A DNA stretch of 64,000 bases. It comes from Taudactylus pleione. Taxonomy: Eukaryota > Chordata > Amphibia > Anura > Myobatrachidae. This document shows positions 23,442 through 35,022 of this stretch, in pieces. The position numbers and the translations under genes are program-made. The stretch's first letter is position 1. Each line of letters opens with the position of its first letter. The notes under the pieces were generated by a model. It was given only the letters and a program-made list of their open reading frames with translations. It was not told where the DNA came from and ran no database searches. The stretch covers positions 3,792,501 to 3,856,500 of the forward strand of contig JAUIMM010000637.1 of NCBI GenBank assembly GCA_031769625.1, given 5' to 3'.

Positions 23442-24476
23442 ATTGTATGTAGTCATGACAAAAGCAACTGTAACCCCAAACCATAAAATAATAATAACAT
23501 GACAAACTTGTGGGTGGTCGAGAAGTCTCCAGGGACCCGTCCATGAATGAGGAAGAGCAGACAGGAAATCAGGAAGAACATATTAATATTTGCGGAGATG
23601 GCCTCAGTAGGGAGCAGTGCCACGGCACACATGAATGCTTACACTCCATAACATTCCAAATGGGTACTGCTGTGATTGGCAAGCTTACGGTTTAAAAGGA
23701 GGTAGCCAGTGCTGGCAAGTTGTGCTTTGTTACGCAGAATGGAACTTGCAGCAATCCCTGGCCGCATTAACCATGCGTCAGCAGGAAGTACAATAATGAA
23801 AATGTATTGGAAGCCCACAGAGGACAGCCCATCCAATCTCTAGCAATTTGTGCCATATCTTGTACGAGAAAAGGACCTTGGTCTATCAAGGTAAATGATG
23901 AAGCACCAAAGCAGCGTGGCACCTGGTGAATAGACCACAGCCAGTTTCATATCCCCATGCCACGATTATGTGTATAGCTTCTAGTTAAATAATCGGCTGA
24001 ATTCTCAAGAATATTGGTCCACCAATGCAACGACTGCTTCCACTGGGCATAGGAGACAAGTGCGCGTTTCTGTTCTGGCAATCATAGGCTTTGTTTAAAT
24101 AGAGAAGAAACCGGATACCGTCATCACGTTTTAAGAAACTGATTGTATACTTTTCCAACTTACACAAGGAAACATGTTATAAAAAGCCACAATATAGTTT
24201 TCATCTACTTAACCCACGAGCTACATCTTGTTGGGGGTAGAACTTAAAATTACAAACAGATGATATTGTACATGGACCGGAGCCTGACGAGCTAGAGGGA
24301 ATATTACTTTCAAAAGCCGCATACTGTACAGTAAAACGTGTGTATGATTTGTAGACTATATCCAGCCAAAGCACCAGAAACCCTCACTCACGGGTCAAGT
24401 TGTGGCACTCTAATAGCAGGCTGCAAGTTACTAAGCATGATATCCACATGGCACACATGAAAACAGGTTAACCTAT

Positions 24477-24622
24477 AGATTGTAAGCTTGCGAGCAGGGC
24501 CTTCCTACCTATATATCTGTCTGTTATTACCCAGTTTTGTTCTATTAATGTTTACAATTGTAAAGCGCAACGGAATATGCTGCGCTATATAAGAACCTGT
24601 TAATAATATATAAATAAATAAT
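24477..24622 (+). repeat. Interspersed repeat with AATA-type tail, copy 1
   Basis: It contains attgtaagcttgcgagcagg, tctgtctgttattaccc, and aagcgcaacggaatatgctg, followed by cgctatataag and an A/T-rich tail. Another copy is at 45724-45868, and a 3' stub with the same gctatataaat end is at 31190-31247. The simple tail suggests a retroposed element, possibly a LINE 3' end or SINE. The exact family is not certain. Confidence 0.65.
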
Positions 24623-24825
24623 AAGCTTAGGTACATTCTTAGGCACATATGTTCTATACATATACACACACAAAGAAATAAGTGATTGTTGTGTTTGTGT
24701 ATATACACACACAGAAGGATGTTGTAGGGTTTTAAATACAGTCACAGAAACTTCGCAATATCTGGGACAGTTCCCAATAAATGGTGAAAATGGGGTTCAT
24801 AGATATGGAATATATTGTGGACTAT

Positions 24826-24985
24826 GGGGGGAGATTTATCAAATCTTGGGAGACAGATAAAGTGGAGATTGATAAAGTACCCACCAATCAGAACAGGTCA
24901 TGTTACAGGCTGTGCTAGAAATATGACAGTTAGAGGCGGATTGGCTGGTACTTGATAGCTCTCCAAGCTTTGATAAATCTCCCCC
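24826..24985. mobile_element. Family B MITE, copy 4
   Basis: It runs from ggggggagatttatcaaatc to tttgataaatctccccc. The inner arms are caccaatcag and ggattggctggta, around acaggctgtgc. Confidence 0.85.
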
Positions 24986-25200
24986 TTAGTACGTTATAGG
25001 ACTTTCTCTATGCAGGCTTCAGCATCAGTGCACAGCTTACAGGCGAATAAATTCTCTCTACTTTTATTCAAAGTCCAATCGGTAATATATGTGATGTTTA
25101 GATTAAGAGATTGAAAGCTGTGCGATTTTCACTTTCCCATGTATCTGGCAGCTACGTACACCTACACACACAGTATATACATACTGTACATACACACATA

Positions 25201-25210
25201 TACATACATA

Positions 25211-25276
<66 letters not shown>
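25201..25276. repeat. TA/CA microsatellite
   Basis: A (CA)n tract of about 30 bp is followed by a (TA)n tract of about 25 bp, preceded by short tacata repeats. Confidence 0.95.
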
Positions 25277-25322
25277 AATTCAGAGAGGTGATCTTAAAAA
25301 GCTAGCTGCCATAACATGACTG

Positions 25323-25500
25323 AGGGGCGTAAGGAGGGAAAATTCGGTAAAACCCTTGAAAATGCCATTTTCTGAGGTTTTACCGCATACCCCATATGTA
25401 CAAAGCACCGAAATGCATCTCTTTGTCCAAGTGGGGCGTTACCCAATAGAAGCCTATGGGCTCCTTTCCGTGACACTCCCCGTGAGAGGGATCCAATGGG
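25323..25500. repeat. Family J element, partial
   Basis: It contains aattcggtaaaaccc, a mirrored gaggttttaccgcat, and tgtacaaagcaccgaaatgca. These match the left half of the complete family J element at 50711. The far terminus is not recognisable. Confidence 0.5.
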
Positions 25501-25881
25501 ATCCCTCCCATCTTCCCCCGCCCACCCCGCGGCTGGCGTCCATCTGCGCATGATATACGCACACGACACACACACCTCCTGATTCTGTGACTCTGTTATT
25601 GAGCTTTTTTGAAGTCGCATAGAAAATCCTGCTTCTCCAAATGAAGTAATATTTATGTTTGGCTGGCAACCAGGCTGCTAACCTATTAGATTTCCAACAC
25701 ACACATTCTATATTAATGACCGTTTTTCACAAATATCTACCAACCATTATCTCGGTAGGGATTTTTCTGCGGACCTTGGGGCTCATAGAATCAGGCCCTA
25801 TGTCTCTATGGTCACTATAGGAGTTGCACGGGAAATACAGATGACATAAAAACACATTTTCAATGTAAAAAAAAAAATTAC

Positions 25882-25935
25882 CTCTCTCCTCGACTTCGTC
25901 GTCATCATCCTCATCATCACCAGATGAAGGCATGT
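25882..25935 (-). CDS. fgfr3: fgfr3 exon 4: acid box
   Basis: This 54-nt exon, read from 25935 to 25882, encodes DMPSSGDDEDDDDEVEER, with split codons at both ends. The acidic run is the acid box between Ig domains I and II. In FGF receptors it takes part in autoinhibition by competing for the heparin-binding surface and binds divalent cations and cell-adhesion molecules. The SSGDDED core is found in FGFR2 and FGFR3, and the neighbouring exons favour FGFR3. The acceptor is cttgcag with a pyrimidine tract; the donor is gtaatt. The exon enters and leaves in phase 1, matching exons 3 and 5. In mammals this exon can be skipped; nothing here shows whether that happens in this gene. Confidence 0.95.
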
Positions 25936-26818
25936 CTGCAAGAGGAAGGAAACCGGGACGGACATTACTAATCATGCATTAGCCCTGTGTGCGCCTTAGC
26001 TGGAAGCCTGCCTACTAAATTCATTGTTTTTGTTGTAGCTACCGAAGTTAGTAAATCAGCTTTTAAAACACAACCCTTTGCTTTACAACCATCAACCCCG
26101 CACATCTGCGGTGATACAAAACGATGATGTCACCTTTTGCCACATTCATATACAAAAGGGTTTAGCTTTGATTGCCAAAGACAACATAGAGCGCTAGTCT
26201 AAAAGAGGGGTACAGAACAGTAGATATAACAGTTATCGAGCAACCACAAAGGTCATAGTAAGACAAAACTGTATATATCCCTAAACTTAACAGGATTTGT
26301 TATCCCGAACGTTTACCAGCTCGTATGTGTGAATGTGAATGAGCCCTACTGCTGCCCAGGAATGGACAAGACTGTGCTAAACTCTAGTCACACAATTATT
26401 TTTTTTACAGAATAGTTACAAAATATTGTACGGGTAAAAAAATTACCTAATATAAACAAATGATATCTTGAGACGCACGATTACAGTGTATGTATTGTAA
26501 TCATTCCATCGATGCTATACTGTGTGCATATTGTAGATTACATTTATATATGCTAGATGCAATAGTTACTTTCCTGACTCACTTTACGGAGGGTTTAAAA
26601 ATGACACCGGGCCACGTTCATTTAAATTATTCATGGATCTCATTTTTAGGAAGGAGAAAAGCCCTTTGCGCAAACGATTTCAAAACAGACGATGTCAGAC
26701 GCGACACCCATGTGTCAAAAGGTGCGATCTTCTCGGAAGCACTCTGAGGTATACATAAAGGTTGATGTGTTCCAAAAAAAGGGAGATGGGACAGCTGGGA
26801 TCAGGCAAACAACAAATA

Positions 26819-26989
26819 GGGGTCCATTTACTAAGCAGTGTTAGGAGAAGTGAAAAGTGATAAGGTGCCAGCCAATCAGCTCCCAACTGTCATTTTTCAA
26901 ACACAGCCTGTGAGCTGGCAGTTGGGAGCTGATTGGCTGGCACCTTATCACTTTTCACTTCTCCTAACACTGCTTAGTAAATAGACCCC
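26819..26989. mobile_element. Family A MITE, copy 3
   Basis: It runs from ggggtccatttactaagcag to ctgcttagtaaatagacccc. ATA lies on both flanks, a possible 3-bp duplication. The arms are nearly perfect over about 75 bp, suggesting a fairly young copy. Confidence 0.92.
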
Positions 26990-27609
26990 ATAATCCCCAA
27001 ACCCCAAATCACACTATCAACAGACAAGCAGCCACTGAGGGGAGAACCATCCTGAAATTTTGAAATTGATGACAAATCTCATGTTCGCAATTGGACGGAG
27101 CGTCCTGCCGGAGCGGATATGTCGGGAATGTCGCCACTTAGAATGACTTTATATTCCGATTACATAATGCGTACCTGGCGCTACATAATGTTACAGGGGA
27201 CGGAGATCACTGCGGCCATAATACTACAACAGGGTCTCAGGGGTAGTTGAGAAAATTTAGAACTAGTAGAAACATAAAATATTCTTTCCTCAGTGAAAGA
27301 AACCCTTTATCCCTGAAGAAAAATGACATATTTACAATCAATTTGTCAAAATGATGGATTTATAACACAGGGCAGCAAGGTCCGTCGGTGTGTGATATAT
27401 ACGTCACTTAAAAGGCTGCTTAACTCGTCCGTCAGCTAACAGGAGGAAAATTGTTACCTTTCATAAAGATAAGAGGTTTTTAAAGAGAAATATTAAATAT
27501 TAGGATAGTCTGTATCATTCATTTGAAAGATCAGATCAGTTTTCTTTTGGTTAAGGTTCAATGTGAGCCTGACAGCATAAATCAGCTCTCTCTTCATGAA
27601 AGACACCAA

Positions 27610-27773
27610 GGGCCTCATTTATCAACAAGTTTTAAAACTTGTTGTGTATGATAAATGGTGCTCCAGCCAATCAGCTCCTGTCATTTTCAAACAAATGACA
27701 GAAGCTGATTGGCTGGAGCATCAATATCATTAAACTCGTTGTGTATGATAAAACTCGTTCTTAAATGGGCCCC
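27610..27773. mobile_element. Family M CCAAT-core MITE
   Basis: The ends gggcctcatttatcaacaag and the mirrored ttaaatgggcccc surround arms tgctccagccaatcagctcc and gctgattggctggagca. Its inner arms resemble those of families A and B, while its outer ends differ. Confidence 0.75.
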
Positions 27774-27940
27774 TAAGTCCTAAAATGCTATAGCGTAACC
27801 CGGGCCCCCCAGTGGTCACTGTGACCTAAGCAGGAGCCTAGGTTTCAGAAATAAAAGAATAAGCAGCATTTAAATAACTAATAAAATGAACAAGAGTATA
27901 AAGCCCTACATTCACGTTGGGAGCCCAAGTTGACCTAATG

Positions 27941-28098
27941 CAGAGTTTCCTAAATTCCGCCATTACAGTCCAGGTTTTAAGGGTAGCCATGCTTAAGGTG
28001 ACTTAATTAGTACCTTAGTCGATGCGATTTAACCATCTGGACTCAAGCATGGCTATCCTTAAAACCTGGACTGTAATGGCGGAGTTTGGGAAACTCTG
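27941..28098. mobile_element. Family Q foldback, copy 1 (158 bp)
   Basis: The left arm begins cagagtttcctaaattccgc and contains ttacagtccaggttttaagg. The right arm contains ccttaaaacctggactgtaa and ends gtttgggaaactctg. The arms are about 60 bp long around a ~40-bp spacer. Confidence 0.88.
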
Positions 28099-29759
28099 AC
28101 CTATTGGATAACATAGATCTGGGCTAGCCAGTTAATATTAGACCCATTTTACAAGAAACCTATTAGAGTTCTGCCAACAGAAAAGTTATACAAAAGTCCA
28201 TTGTAAATCATCAAAGTCTCCCCAGGTTTAAAAAAAAATAAAAATAAAAAAAAGTAATCAAGTGTAAAACAAAAAAAAAAAACTAATAAAAGCAAAAAAA
28301 ATTAACATTACAAAAATTTAATAAATAGTAACTCCATTTGGAATGTAAAAGGTGAGAATGGGATTTCAGTATTTGGACTGTTATGGAGGAGGATTGGAGG
28401 TGAATAGATAAAAAGGGATAACATCTGCCGAGTAGGGCCAGTTCTCGGCAGTATTCTGGTAATAAAAAGAGACAATCTGCCACTATAGTTTTGGGAAGGA
28501 TAATCCTGAGTACTGACTGACTTCCAGTTAATAAATTGCAGAAAGTTAGACAAAACATTCGGCAAGTAAATAAACTCGTGGTTAAATGCTTTATTTTAGT
28601 TTTCTGCAAAAATTCCAGGTAAGAATTCTTTGACTTAAAAAAACCCCAAATAAACACGAAAAAAAAAGGTTAGTGTTTGAGATTGAGAAATCAAAAACAA
28701 ACATGAGCCTTTGAGCTTCAGCATGAAATCGGGGCAAGGGGAAGAGAAATGAGATTTGATCCTTTAAAAACGTCTAGATTATTACTCTTCCCACTATCAA
28801 AACATTTTATCACTTTACCACCTCCCTGGACCCACAGCTGGTTTCTATTCAGAGTACCACCAGCTGCCCAATTTCAGCCCCCAACTTGCCCCTTGATCCT
28901 TAAAGCATTTTAATGCAATTTTATAGACACAAACACATTTTAGGATCTCAGAAGTTCCCCAAACTCTTCTCCTGTTACTATTTTAATAGAGAAAAGTAGG
29001 TGGTGGGTTTGGGGAGGGGGAACCACTGAAAAGTCCAACTTTCTCTTTGACTATTTAATTGATATGACCTCCAAACGTCTGTCGGAATTTCAAATAATAT
29101 GTGATTAAAAGCAGATGTATAACAAGGTGGCAGGAATAGAGACGCTGTCCGAAGACTTTGTTTCATTTTGTTTAATCCTGACCAGAGAGAGAGAGACACA
29201 CAGAGAGAGGAACCCTTTTGAGGTCTGATACATGGTCACACCAGGACGGCTGCTGACCCCGCTGCCCATCTCCTGGGCTAGATATTAAAATTCCAGTCAG
29301 ACCGTTGAACCACTTTACACAAAGCAAGGATAGTGTTGATCTGCTGCTAATCCAGCTGGCTTTGATAATGAATTGCATGCTGCTAATTATTTTGTAATTA
29401 CGGGTTGATAACCAACTCCTCAAAGCAACCTGGCGTTTGGATTTTTCGGTGGTTCAAGAATGTAACAGAAATGTTAGATTGACCTTGCCATATTAAAGAG
29501 AACTCCATTTGAAAATGTAGCAGTTCTCCTTTATACTGTAAAGGTGCCTTAAGAGAGAAGAGAGGAATGAAAAATATCAAACATAAAACAGAGATGACAT
29601 TTCGTAGCAAGAATAAGGAACTTCTTCAAACCCCAAAAAATAAATGCACATGAATGTGCTGACAATACATCAGTGTCTATGCAACTATATATTGATCCAT
29701 TTTGATTCTAAAGTTGTTGAGATTAGTAATTAGATATAATTTTGTGCAAAAGGGATTAT

Positions 29760-30100
29760 GGGGCCGATTCAATTCAGCGCACTGTGAATATTTCTGGGAA
29801 GTTGGTTCCGGAGATATTCAACTGAGCGCGCTGTTTAGTCAGACTATAACAACTTAAGTCGGAGAATGCCGGTCTTGCGACTTAACCTGGGTGTTTAGTC
29901 GCGAGAACCAGCATTCTCCGACTAAAGTGCCGGACGAGAGGCTGCTAGCCTCGCGGTTTGCACTTTAGTCGGATTTCTCCTTGCACCCCCAGGACGGTGC
30001 GAGAAGAAATCTTTTAGTCTGCTTAACAGCGAGCTGAATTGAATAGGTCAGGGAACTCCTGCCCGGCGCTATTAACAGTGCGCTGAATTGAATTGGCCCC
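29760..30100. mobile_element. Family H TIR element (341 bp)
   Basis: The terminal repeats ggggccgattcaattcagcg and cgctgaattgaattggcccc are inverted complements extending about 26 bp. TAT lies on both flanks. The interior has a second foldback of gtcggagaatgccggt type with its complement. Confidence 0.88.
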
Positions 30101-30708
30101 TATGGGGTAACGTTATACAAATACACTTCTTTCGAACAATTACATCTAGGGGTACGTTTACGAAGCGGCTTCTTGGCAAGTTAAAGCCTAAAATTTAAAG
30201 CGGCAATTATGTTAAAAGAAAAAACACGCTGCGTTTTGCTTTTAATATCATTGCCCCTTTAAGTTTGGGGAATAAACACGCTGAGAAGAGGCCCTATTTT
30301 GGAATGCATCATCTGGAACCTCAAATGTCAGCTTAATAATTGTTCTCTGCACTTCCTGTGTTTGAAGACCAAGGTCTGGAGGTTCTGTAAAGCATTTGGA
30401 AAGCCCAAAGATCACAACGCATAGACAGAAATGCCATGTGGCTCGTCTTATCCAATCAGGAGCATGAAGACATGTTAATGCGTCTGTTGTCCCATCCTGT
30501 GGCTTTCACACTAAAGGCCTCGGATAGGTATGTATATAACCACTGCTGTGAGTTGAGTTTTAAACCTGTTTATCCAGTGGCCGAGACTTGGCAGTCAGCA
30601 GTAGGATCACCACATCACAGCTGACTGGAAATTTAAACCCGCTGGAGAAGGAGGTTTAAAGTTATCGTCTCAATAAGATACATTAATACCAAAAGGTCAG
30701 CAGCTTAC

Positions 30709-30972
30709 CGGCTACTCTGATGGTGAAGTTCCGGAGAATCTCAGTAGAATGCCACAATGTACAACTATAAGTCCCAGAGTCGTCATATGACACGTTTGTG
30801 ATCTTCAGCAGGTTCTGCCTTGAGTGCGTCCGGTTGTTGGCCCTAAGCGCAATCCCATCTTTCAGCCATAACATCGGCATAGGAGGGCTATCCACACTAC
30901 AAGACAAATCGAGGGTGTCTCCAATCCCAAACATAAGCTCATCAAGAGGGGACGGCTCTCCTGTGAGGTAAT
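30709..30972 (-). CDS. fgfr3: fgfr3 exon 3: Ig domain I
   Basis: This 264-nt exon, read from 30972 to 30709, encodes the first extracellular Ig-like domain. Landmarks are LMFGIGDTLDLSC with the first cysteine, the tryptophan in MLWLKDGIAL, and the Y-x-C strand in YDDSGTYSC, then NFTIRVA. Three N-glycosylation sequons are visible (NRT, NVS, NFT). FGSGD and EDSGAYSC at the same places in mammalian FGFR3 make FGFR3 the best match. Domain I is not needed for ligand binding and, with the acid box, restrains the receptor. The acceptor is catccttcag after a long T-rich tract; the donor is gtaagc. Both ends are phase 1. The ORF reads on into both introns, so the exon ends were set by splice sites. 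Confidence 0.96.
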
Positions 30973-31189
30973 CTGAAGGATGAGAAAGAAAACAAAAAAA
31001 AAGGTATAAAAAAAAGTGGACAACACCCTTCAATTATCAGAACTGGAAAATGTTAGACATTATTTTTCTCATCATCATCATAATCTTTTATTTATAAAAA
31101 GGTCCCACAAGGGTTCTGTAGCACCCCACAAAAACATAAAACAACAATATATGTAAAGACAGTATATAAATACAGTAAGACAGTAAATG

Positions 31190-31247
31190 AAGCGCTGCGG
31201 AATATGTGTGCGCTATATAAATAACTGGTAATAATAATAATAATAAA
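31190..31247 (+). repeat. 3' stub of the AATA-tailed interspersed repeat
   Basis: It shows gaagcgctgcggaatatgtg, gcgctatataaataactggt and a (TAA)n tail. This is the 3' end shared with the copies at 24477 and 45724. Confidence 0.65.
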
Positions 31248-31944
31248 TGCAGTAAGCATATAATTATAAAATAATTAAGTAGAGACGACTAAAGGGCAGA
31301 GGGTCCTGCTCAAATGACTTTACAATAATAAATAAACAAACCAACACTGGTATTATATGCATAATGAAACATTCGCCAGCAATACCAGATTCAGCAAAAG
31401 AGAGAACAAAGTAAATGATAATGAAGATCTTGCTAAAAACTAAATAAGTCAAAACGTAAATGAAATAGAAATTTCATTTTCGACGAAGGAGATATCTTTT
31501 TCCAGGCGGTTTTAGTTTCAGCCATGGCGTGCGGCCCAGTTATGCATTGAGCGGATTACGTCCATAGCTTAAAAGCTTGTAAAAATACTGATCAGACGAC
31601 GCTATAATCAATGCTCAATCAATGGTTTATCGAGTTATGATAAAGTGTCCATTATCTCGATCTATTATTGAGCTTTACAATGAGCAGTCACACCGTGGAT
31701 GGTATCTGCTGAGCTCATTCACAGACGCGCACCATTGTCGCGTGTTCAGCCATCTTCCTGGGTACAGAGGCCGCCCGCAGCTTGCACTTACTCACTGTCG
31801 CCCTACAGCCCTTGCAGATGAACCAACCAAGAGTACAAGACTTGACAACTACAGATCGGAAATAGTGGCCATTATTTTTGTGTCTGCTTGGTACCAAATG
31901 CCTATTGGATCTTAAACAACCTGTTATAACGGGTGTGGATTGAA

Positions 31945-32516
31945 AGATCTACAGTAAACAGGTACACAATGTCTAGATAGACACCAGATGTTTAACAGAC
32001 AATAGGTCGCTAGGCACAAAAGGTCAACAGGGACAAATGTCAACACACTAAAGGTCGACATGTAAGAAGGGCGACAGGTACATGGTCGACAGGGTCAAAA
32101 TGTCAACACACAAATGGTCGACACAATTTTTTTTTTTTCTACCCCTAATCTTCACCATAACCCTAACCCTCCCCTTGGTGACTAACCCTCACCGTCGGGG
32201 TAGGTGCCTAACCCTAACCGTCCCTACTAGTGCCTAATGGGGGGTATCCACTTGTAGATATACAAACGAGAGCACGATTACGACACTGCAGTCGTGCTCT
32301 CGTTTGTATAGTTAGTGATGTGCCTAACCCTCTGGTAAGTGTCTAACAAAACAAAAAACTTATGTGTTGACCATTTGTGTGTGTCGACCTTTTGACCAAG
32401 TCGACCATTTGTCCCTGTCGATCTTCTTACATGTTGACGTTTTGTCCCTGTCGACCTATTGTCTGTCTAACATCTGGTGTTGATCTAGACATTGTCGACG
32501 TTTTTACTGTAGATCT
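31945..32516. mobile_element. Family P long foldback with TTAGG-rich interior
   Basis: The ends agatctacagtaaa and tttactgtagatct are inverted complements. The arms, about 170 bp each, are built from repeated gtcgaca, ggtcgac and atgtc(a/g)aca phrases. The interior (about 32140-32340) contains ctaaccctaaccgtc and aaccctaaccctcc, plus an inner perfect hairpin (32259-32310). No transposase is seen. Confidence 0.8.
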
Positions 32517-32754
32517 ATAGACCGGATCCCTTTATAACAGTTCTCGGAAGTAATTCCCAAGTGAAGAGGTCCTGTGGAGCTATTAATATCAGATCACCAC
32601 TAAGGAGTATATGCAAAGTGTCAGCAAGGACTTGTAGGACGATGCAGGGGTTCAGAAATACCATAAAGGCCCAAGTGTAACCGTGGATCACTTCAAACTC
32701 ATGCTCCCAATCCATTAACTTTCTTATTAAAGGAGGGGGATCTTTCCAAGCAAG

Positions 32755-33000
32755 GCTGGGTACGCGCTACACGAAGAGCGTACGATGCGATGGAACGATA
32801 CATCACGCCATGCAGACACAATGCGCGATGCTGTGTACAGTGACGCAATGCGCCATTCCATGCTGAATTTAGTTGCTTGGTGTCTTTCACCACATTGTCT
32901 GATCTGATGTGCAGCACATCACATGGGAAGATGCGATGAACGACCAACGTAAATATGCAATTGGGCGTACACACTATGCAATCCAATCAACATATTGTTC
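32755..33000. repeat. Family E-like TIR element, degraded
   Basis: It begins gctgggtacgcgctacacg and contains gatgcgat, catctga-type strings and gggcgtacacactatgcaat near the right end. The tip pattern matches the GGGTACACAC-type termini of family E. The right terminus is unclear. Confidence 0.5.
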
Positions 33001-33011
33001 AGTTAGGCTCC

Positions 33012-33017
<6 letters not shown>

Positions 33018-33054
<37 letters not shown>

Positions 33055-33075
33055 TATACATACATATATATATAT
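33018..33075. repeat. TA/CA microsatellite
   Basis: It is an alternating (TA)n tract interrupted by cacacacatata and tacataca. Confidence 0.93.
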
Positions 33076-33800
33076 GGTACAAGGGATGACAGTGTTACCG
33101 CAACACCTCAAACACTTAATGACATGGTTCACAAAACTTTCAACAATAAAATGAAAAGATAAATAAAAAATAAAAATACTCAACATCACTAGGCGACGGA
33201 AAACGAGTAAATAATTGGAAGAAATAATTACGAGCAATTTTTCAGGGTATTTACATAAGGCAGGGGTTGCTTATTTTAGTTAAATCACTGACCTTGCCAT
33301 TAAAATGAGCTCTAAACCAATTTGAAGGCTCAAAATAAACAGCGAGCAGTAAAAGGCTGGCTGGAGTTAGACTCCGCTCCTGCTTCCTGTCACAGGCTTC
33401 TGTCAGGACATGATATTTACACAATTCTTACTCTGCAAACCTGCCCGAAAGGCCTGTCAGCATTACACCCCTCAGGATCAGCCTTGTCAGAATAATTATA
33501 TGAGTGATAAACAGTTTTTCACTTCTAAATGCCCAATTTTCTCTTCATCATGGCTCAAAAAAAAAAAAAAGGAAAAAAAAAAAAGGAGAACAGGATAGCT
33601 CTAAAGCGCGAGGAAAAATAATTATTCTGAAGTTTAGGACACTCCCCTAATTACGATTAAAACAATGTGTGTATAATATATATATATATATATATATATT
33701 CTATATATATTTATTTATTACACATACATACACAGTCGAGGACCGGCACTCAAATAAACATATATCCAACTTGCACTTCCGGTAATCACATACGTACACT

Positions 33801-34002
33801 ACAACCAATTTGGATGGCACTCAGGGTATGTAAATAACCTGGACAACCAGTCACAAGTTTTCAGTCAACGTTTCAGAGCTCTGGGCTCTTTTAGTAGTCT
33901 TGATAAAAGAGCCCAGAGCTCTGAAACATTGACTGCAAACTTGTGACTGGTTGTCCAGGTTATTTACATTGCAGAGACCCTGAGTGCCATCCAAATTGGT
34001 CG
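33801..34002. repeat. 202-bp foldback bordered by a CA tract
   Basis: The left arm begins acaaccaatttggatggcac and the right arm ends gccatccaaattggtcg. The arms are about 100 bp each and meet near 33902, where aaagagcccagagctctgaa mirrors ttcagagctctgggctcttt. A (CA)n tract follows directly at 34003-34054, and a (TA)n tract lies upstream at 33678-33700. Confidence 0.88.

Positions 34003-34054
<52 letters not shown>
34003..34054. repeat. (CA)n microsatellite
   Basis: It is a pure CA tract of about 52 bp abutting the foldback that ends at 34002. Confidence 0.96.
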
Positions 34055-34056
<2 letters not shown>

Positions 34057-34184
34057 ATATACATATTTACACTCACAGGTACTATTAATCACTAGGTTAT
34101 TATCTCTTGTAATCAATTGCCAACGATTATTATTCAGTATTACACATTCCACATTGCAACCTAAGAAATGGATAATAAAGGTGC

Positions 34185-34185
<1 letters not shown>

Positions 34186-34233
<48 letters not shown>
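34186..34233. repeat. (TA)n microsatellite
   Basis: It is a nearly pure TA tract of about 48 bp. Confidence 0.96.
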
Positions 34234-34236
<3 letters not shown>

Positions 34237-34322
34237 GATACACAGATGATCCAGCACTCACAATGATCAACATTGGTATACCTGCTCCGGTGCCCTCCTT
34301 ACAGGGAACAGCGTCCCCGATG

Positions 34323-34502
34323 CATACAGCACACAGAGCCGGCACTCGGAGACCTTCACACGGTGTATACAACAAATAAACGTTTAATCCATCAACTTTT
34401 CGGGACCACATGTCCCTTCCTCAGGATGCACAATACAGAATACCAAATGTTGTTGTATACACCATGTGAAGGTCTCAGAGAGCCGCCTCTCTGTGCTGTA
34501 TG
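34323..34502. repeat. 180-bp foldback bordered by TA tracts
   Basis: The left arm starts catacagcacacagagccgg and holds gaccttcacacggtgtatac. The right arm holds gtatacaccatgtgaaggtc and ends ctgtgctgtatg. The loop contains cttttcgggaccacatgtcc and ccttcctcagg. (TA)n tracts lie on both sides (34186-34233 and 34505-34540). Confidence 0.85.
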
Positions 34503-34504
34503 TA

Positions 34505-34543
<39 letters not shown>

Positions 34544-34888
34544 CGCTCCTCTCCTCTATGGGGGGAATTTAAGTGTGCAGCGCGCCGGTGGCCACCATCT
34601 GTCGCCCGACGGAGCAATTCAATTGTTGCTCTGTTCGGGTGTGCACAGCCGTCGGCGCTAACATTTCTACTCGCAGCCCCCGAGCTGCCGTGTAGAGACG
34701 ACTGAAAAGTGACCCGTTTGAGAGCTCAAATGGGACTTCGCAGGCGCGACAATATTCCGGCATTTTGACGGGCTGCTAACTAGTATCAGAGTAAATGTGT
34801 ATTGCCCATAACTCCTGTCAAACCAAATAGGTAAAGAGGGATGCTTGTATTGGACCCATTACCAGGAACTGCCATTTGTGGCCTGAGC

Positions 34889-35022
34889 CAATACTAGCAA
34901 CCAATCAGATTCTAGCTATCATTGTATAGAGTGTACTAGATAATTGATAGCTATAACCTGATTGGTTGCTATGGGGAACTTCTCCACTTGTCCTCTTCAG
35001 AAAGTTTGATACACCTCCCCTT
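34889..35022. repeat. CCAAT-core MITE, right part
   Basis: The arms agcaaccaatcagattctag and tgattggttgctatgggg mirror each other. The right end agtttgatacacctcccc matches family B tips, whereas the arms match family D. No clear left terminus is seen. Confidence 0.6.

Larger units (their letters stand above)
6978..25881 (-). other. fgfr3: fgfr3 intron 4 (18.9 kb)
   Basis: The intron separates the acid-box exon from the Ig-II exon. It contains the 5.8-kb DIRS element (10117-15921), MITE copies listed separately, a ~110-bp minisatellite (22980-23226), foldbacks and a CA/TA microsatellite. Stretches 8110-9870, 15925-17640, 19040-19700, 21150-21700, 22000-22975 and 23445-24470 show no supported gene, RNA or repeat that I can name. 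Confidence 0.85.
25936..30708 (-). other. fgfr3: fgfr3 intron 3 (4.8 kb)
   Basis: The intron lies between the Ig-I and acid-box exons. It holds a family A MITE (26819), a CCAAT-core MITE (27610), a foldback (27941) and a TIR element (29760). I see no gene or nameable repeat in 25990-26810, 27000-27600 and 28105-29755, which are AT-rich, nor in 30105-30700. Confidence 0.85.

Noticed and set aside
32150..32345. True interstitial telomere
   Set aside because: TTAGGG units are degenerate and few, mixed with ttaggc. They lie inside a foldback element, so a simple telomere fusion is unlikely.
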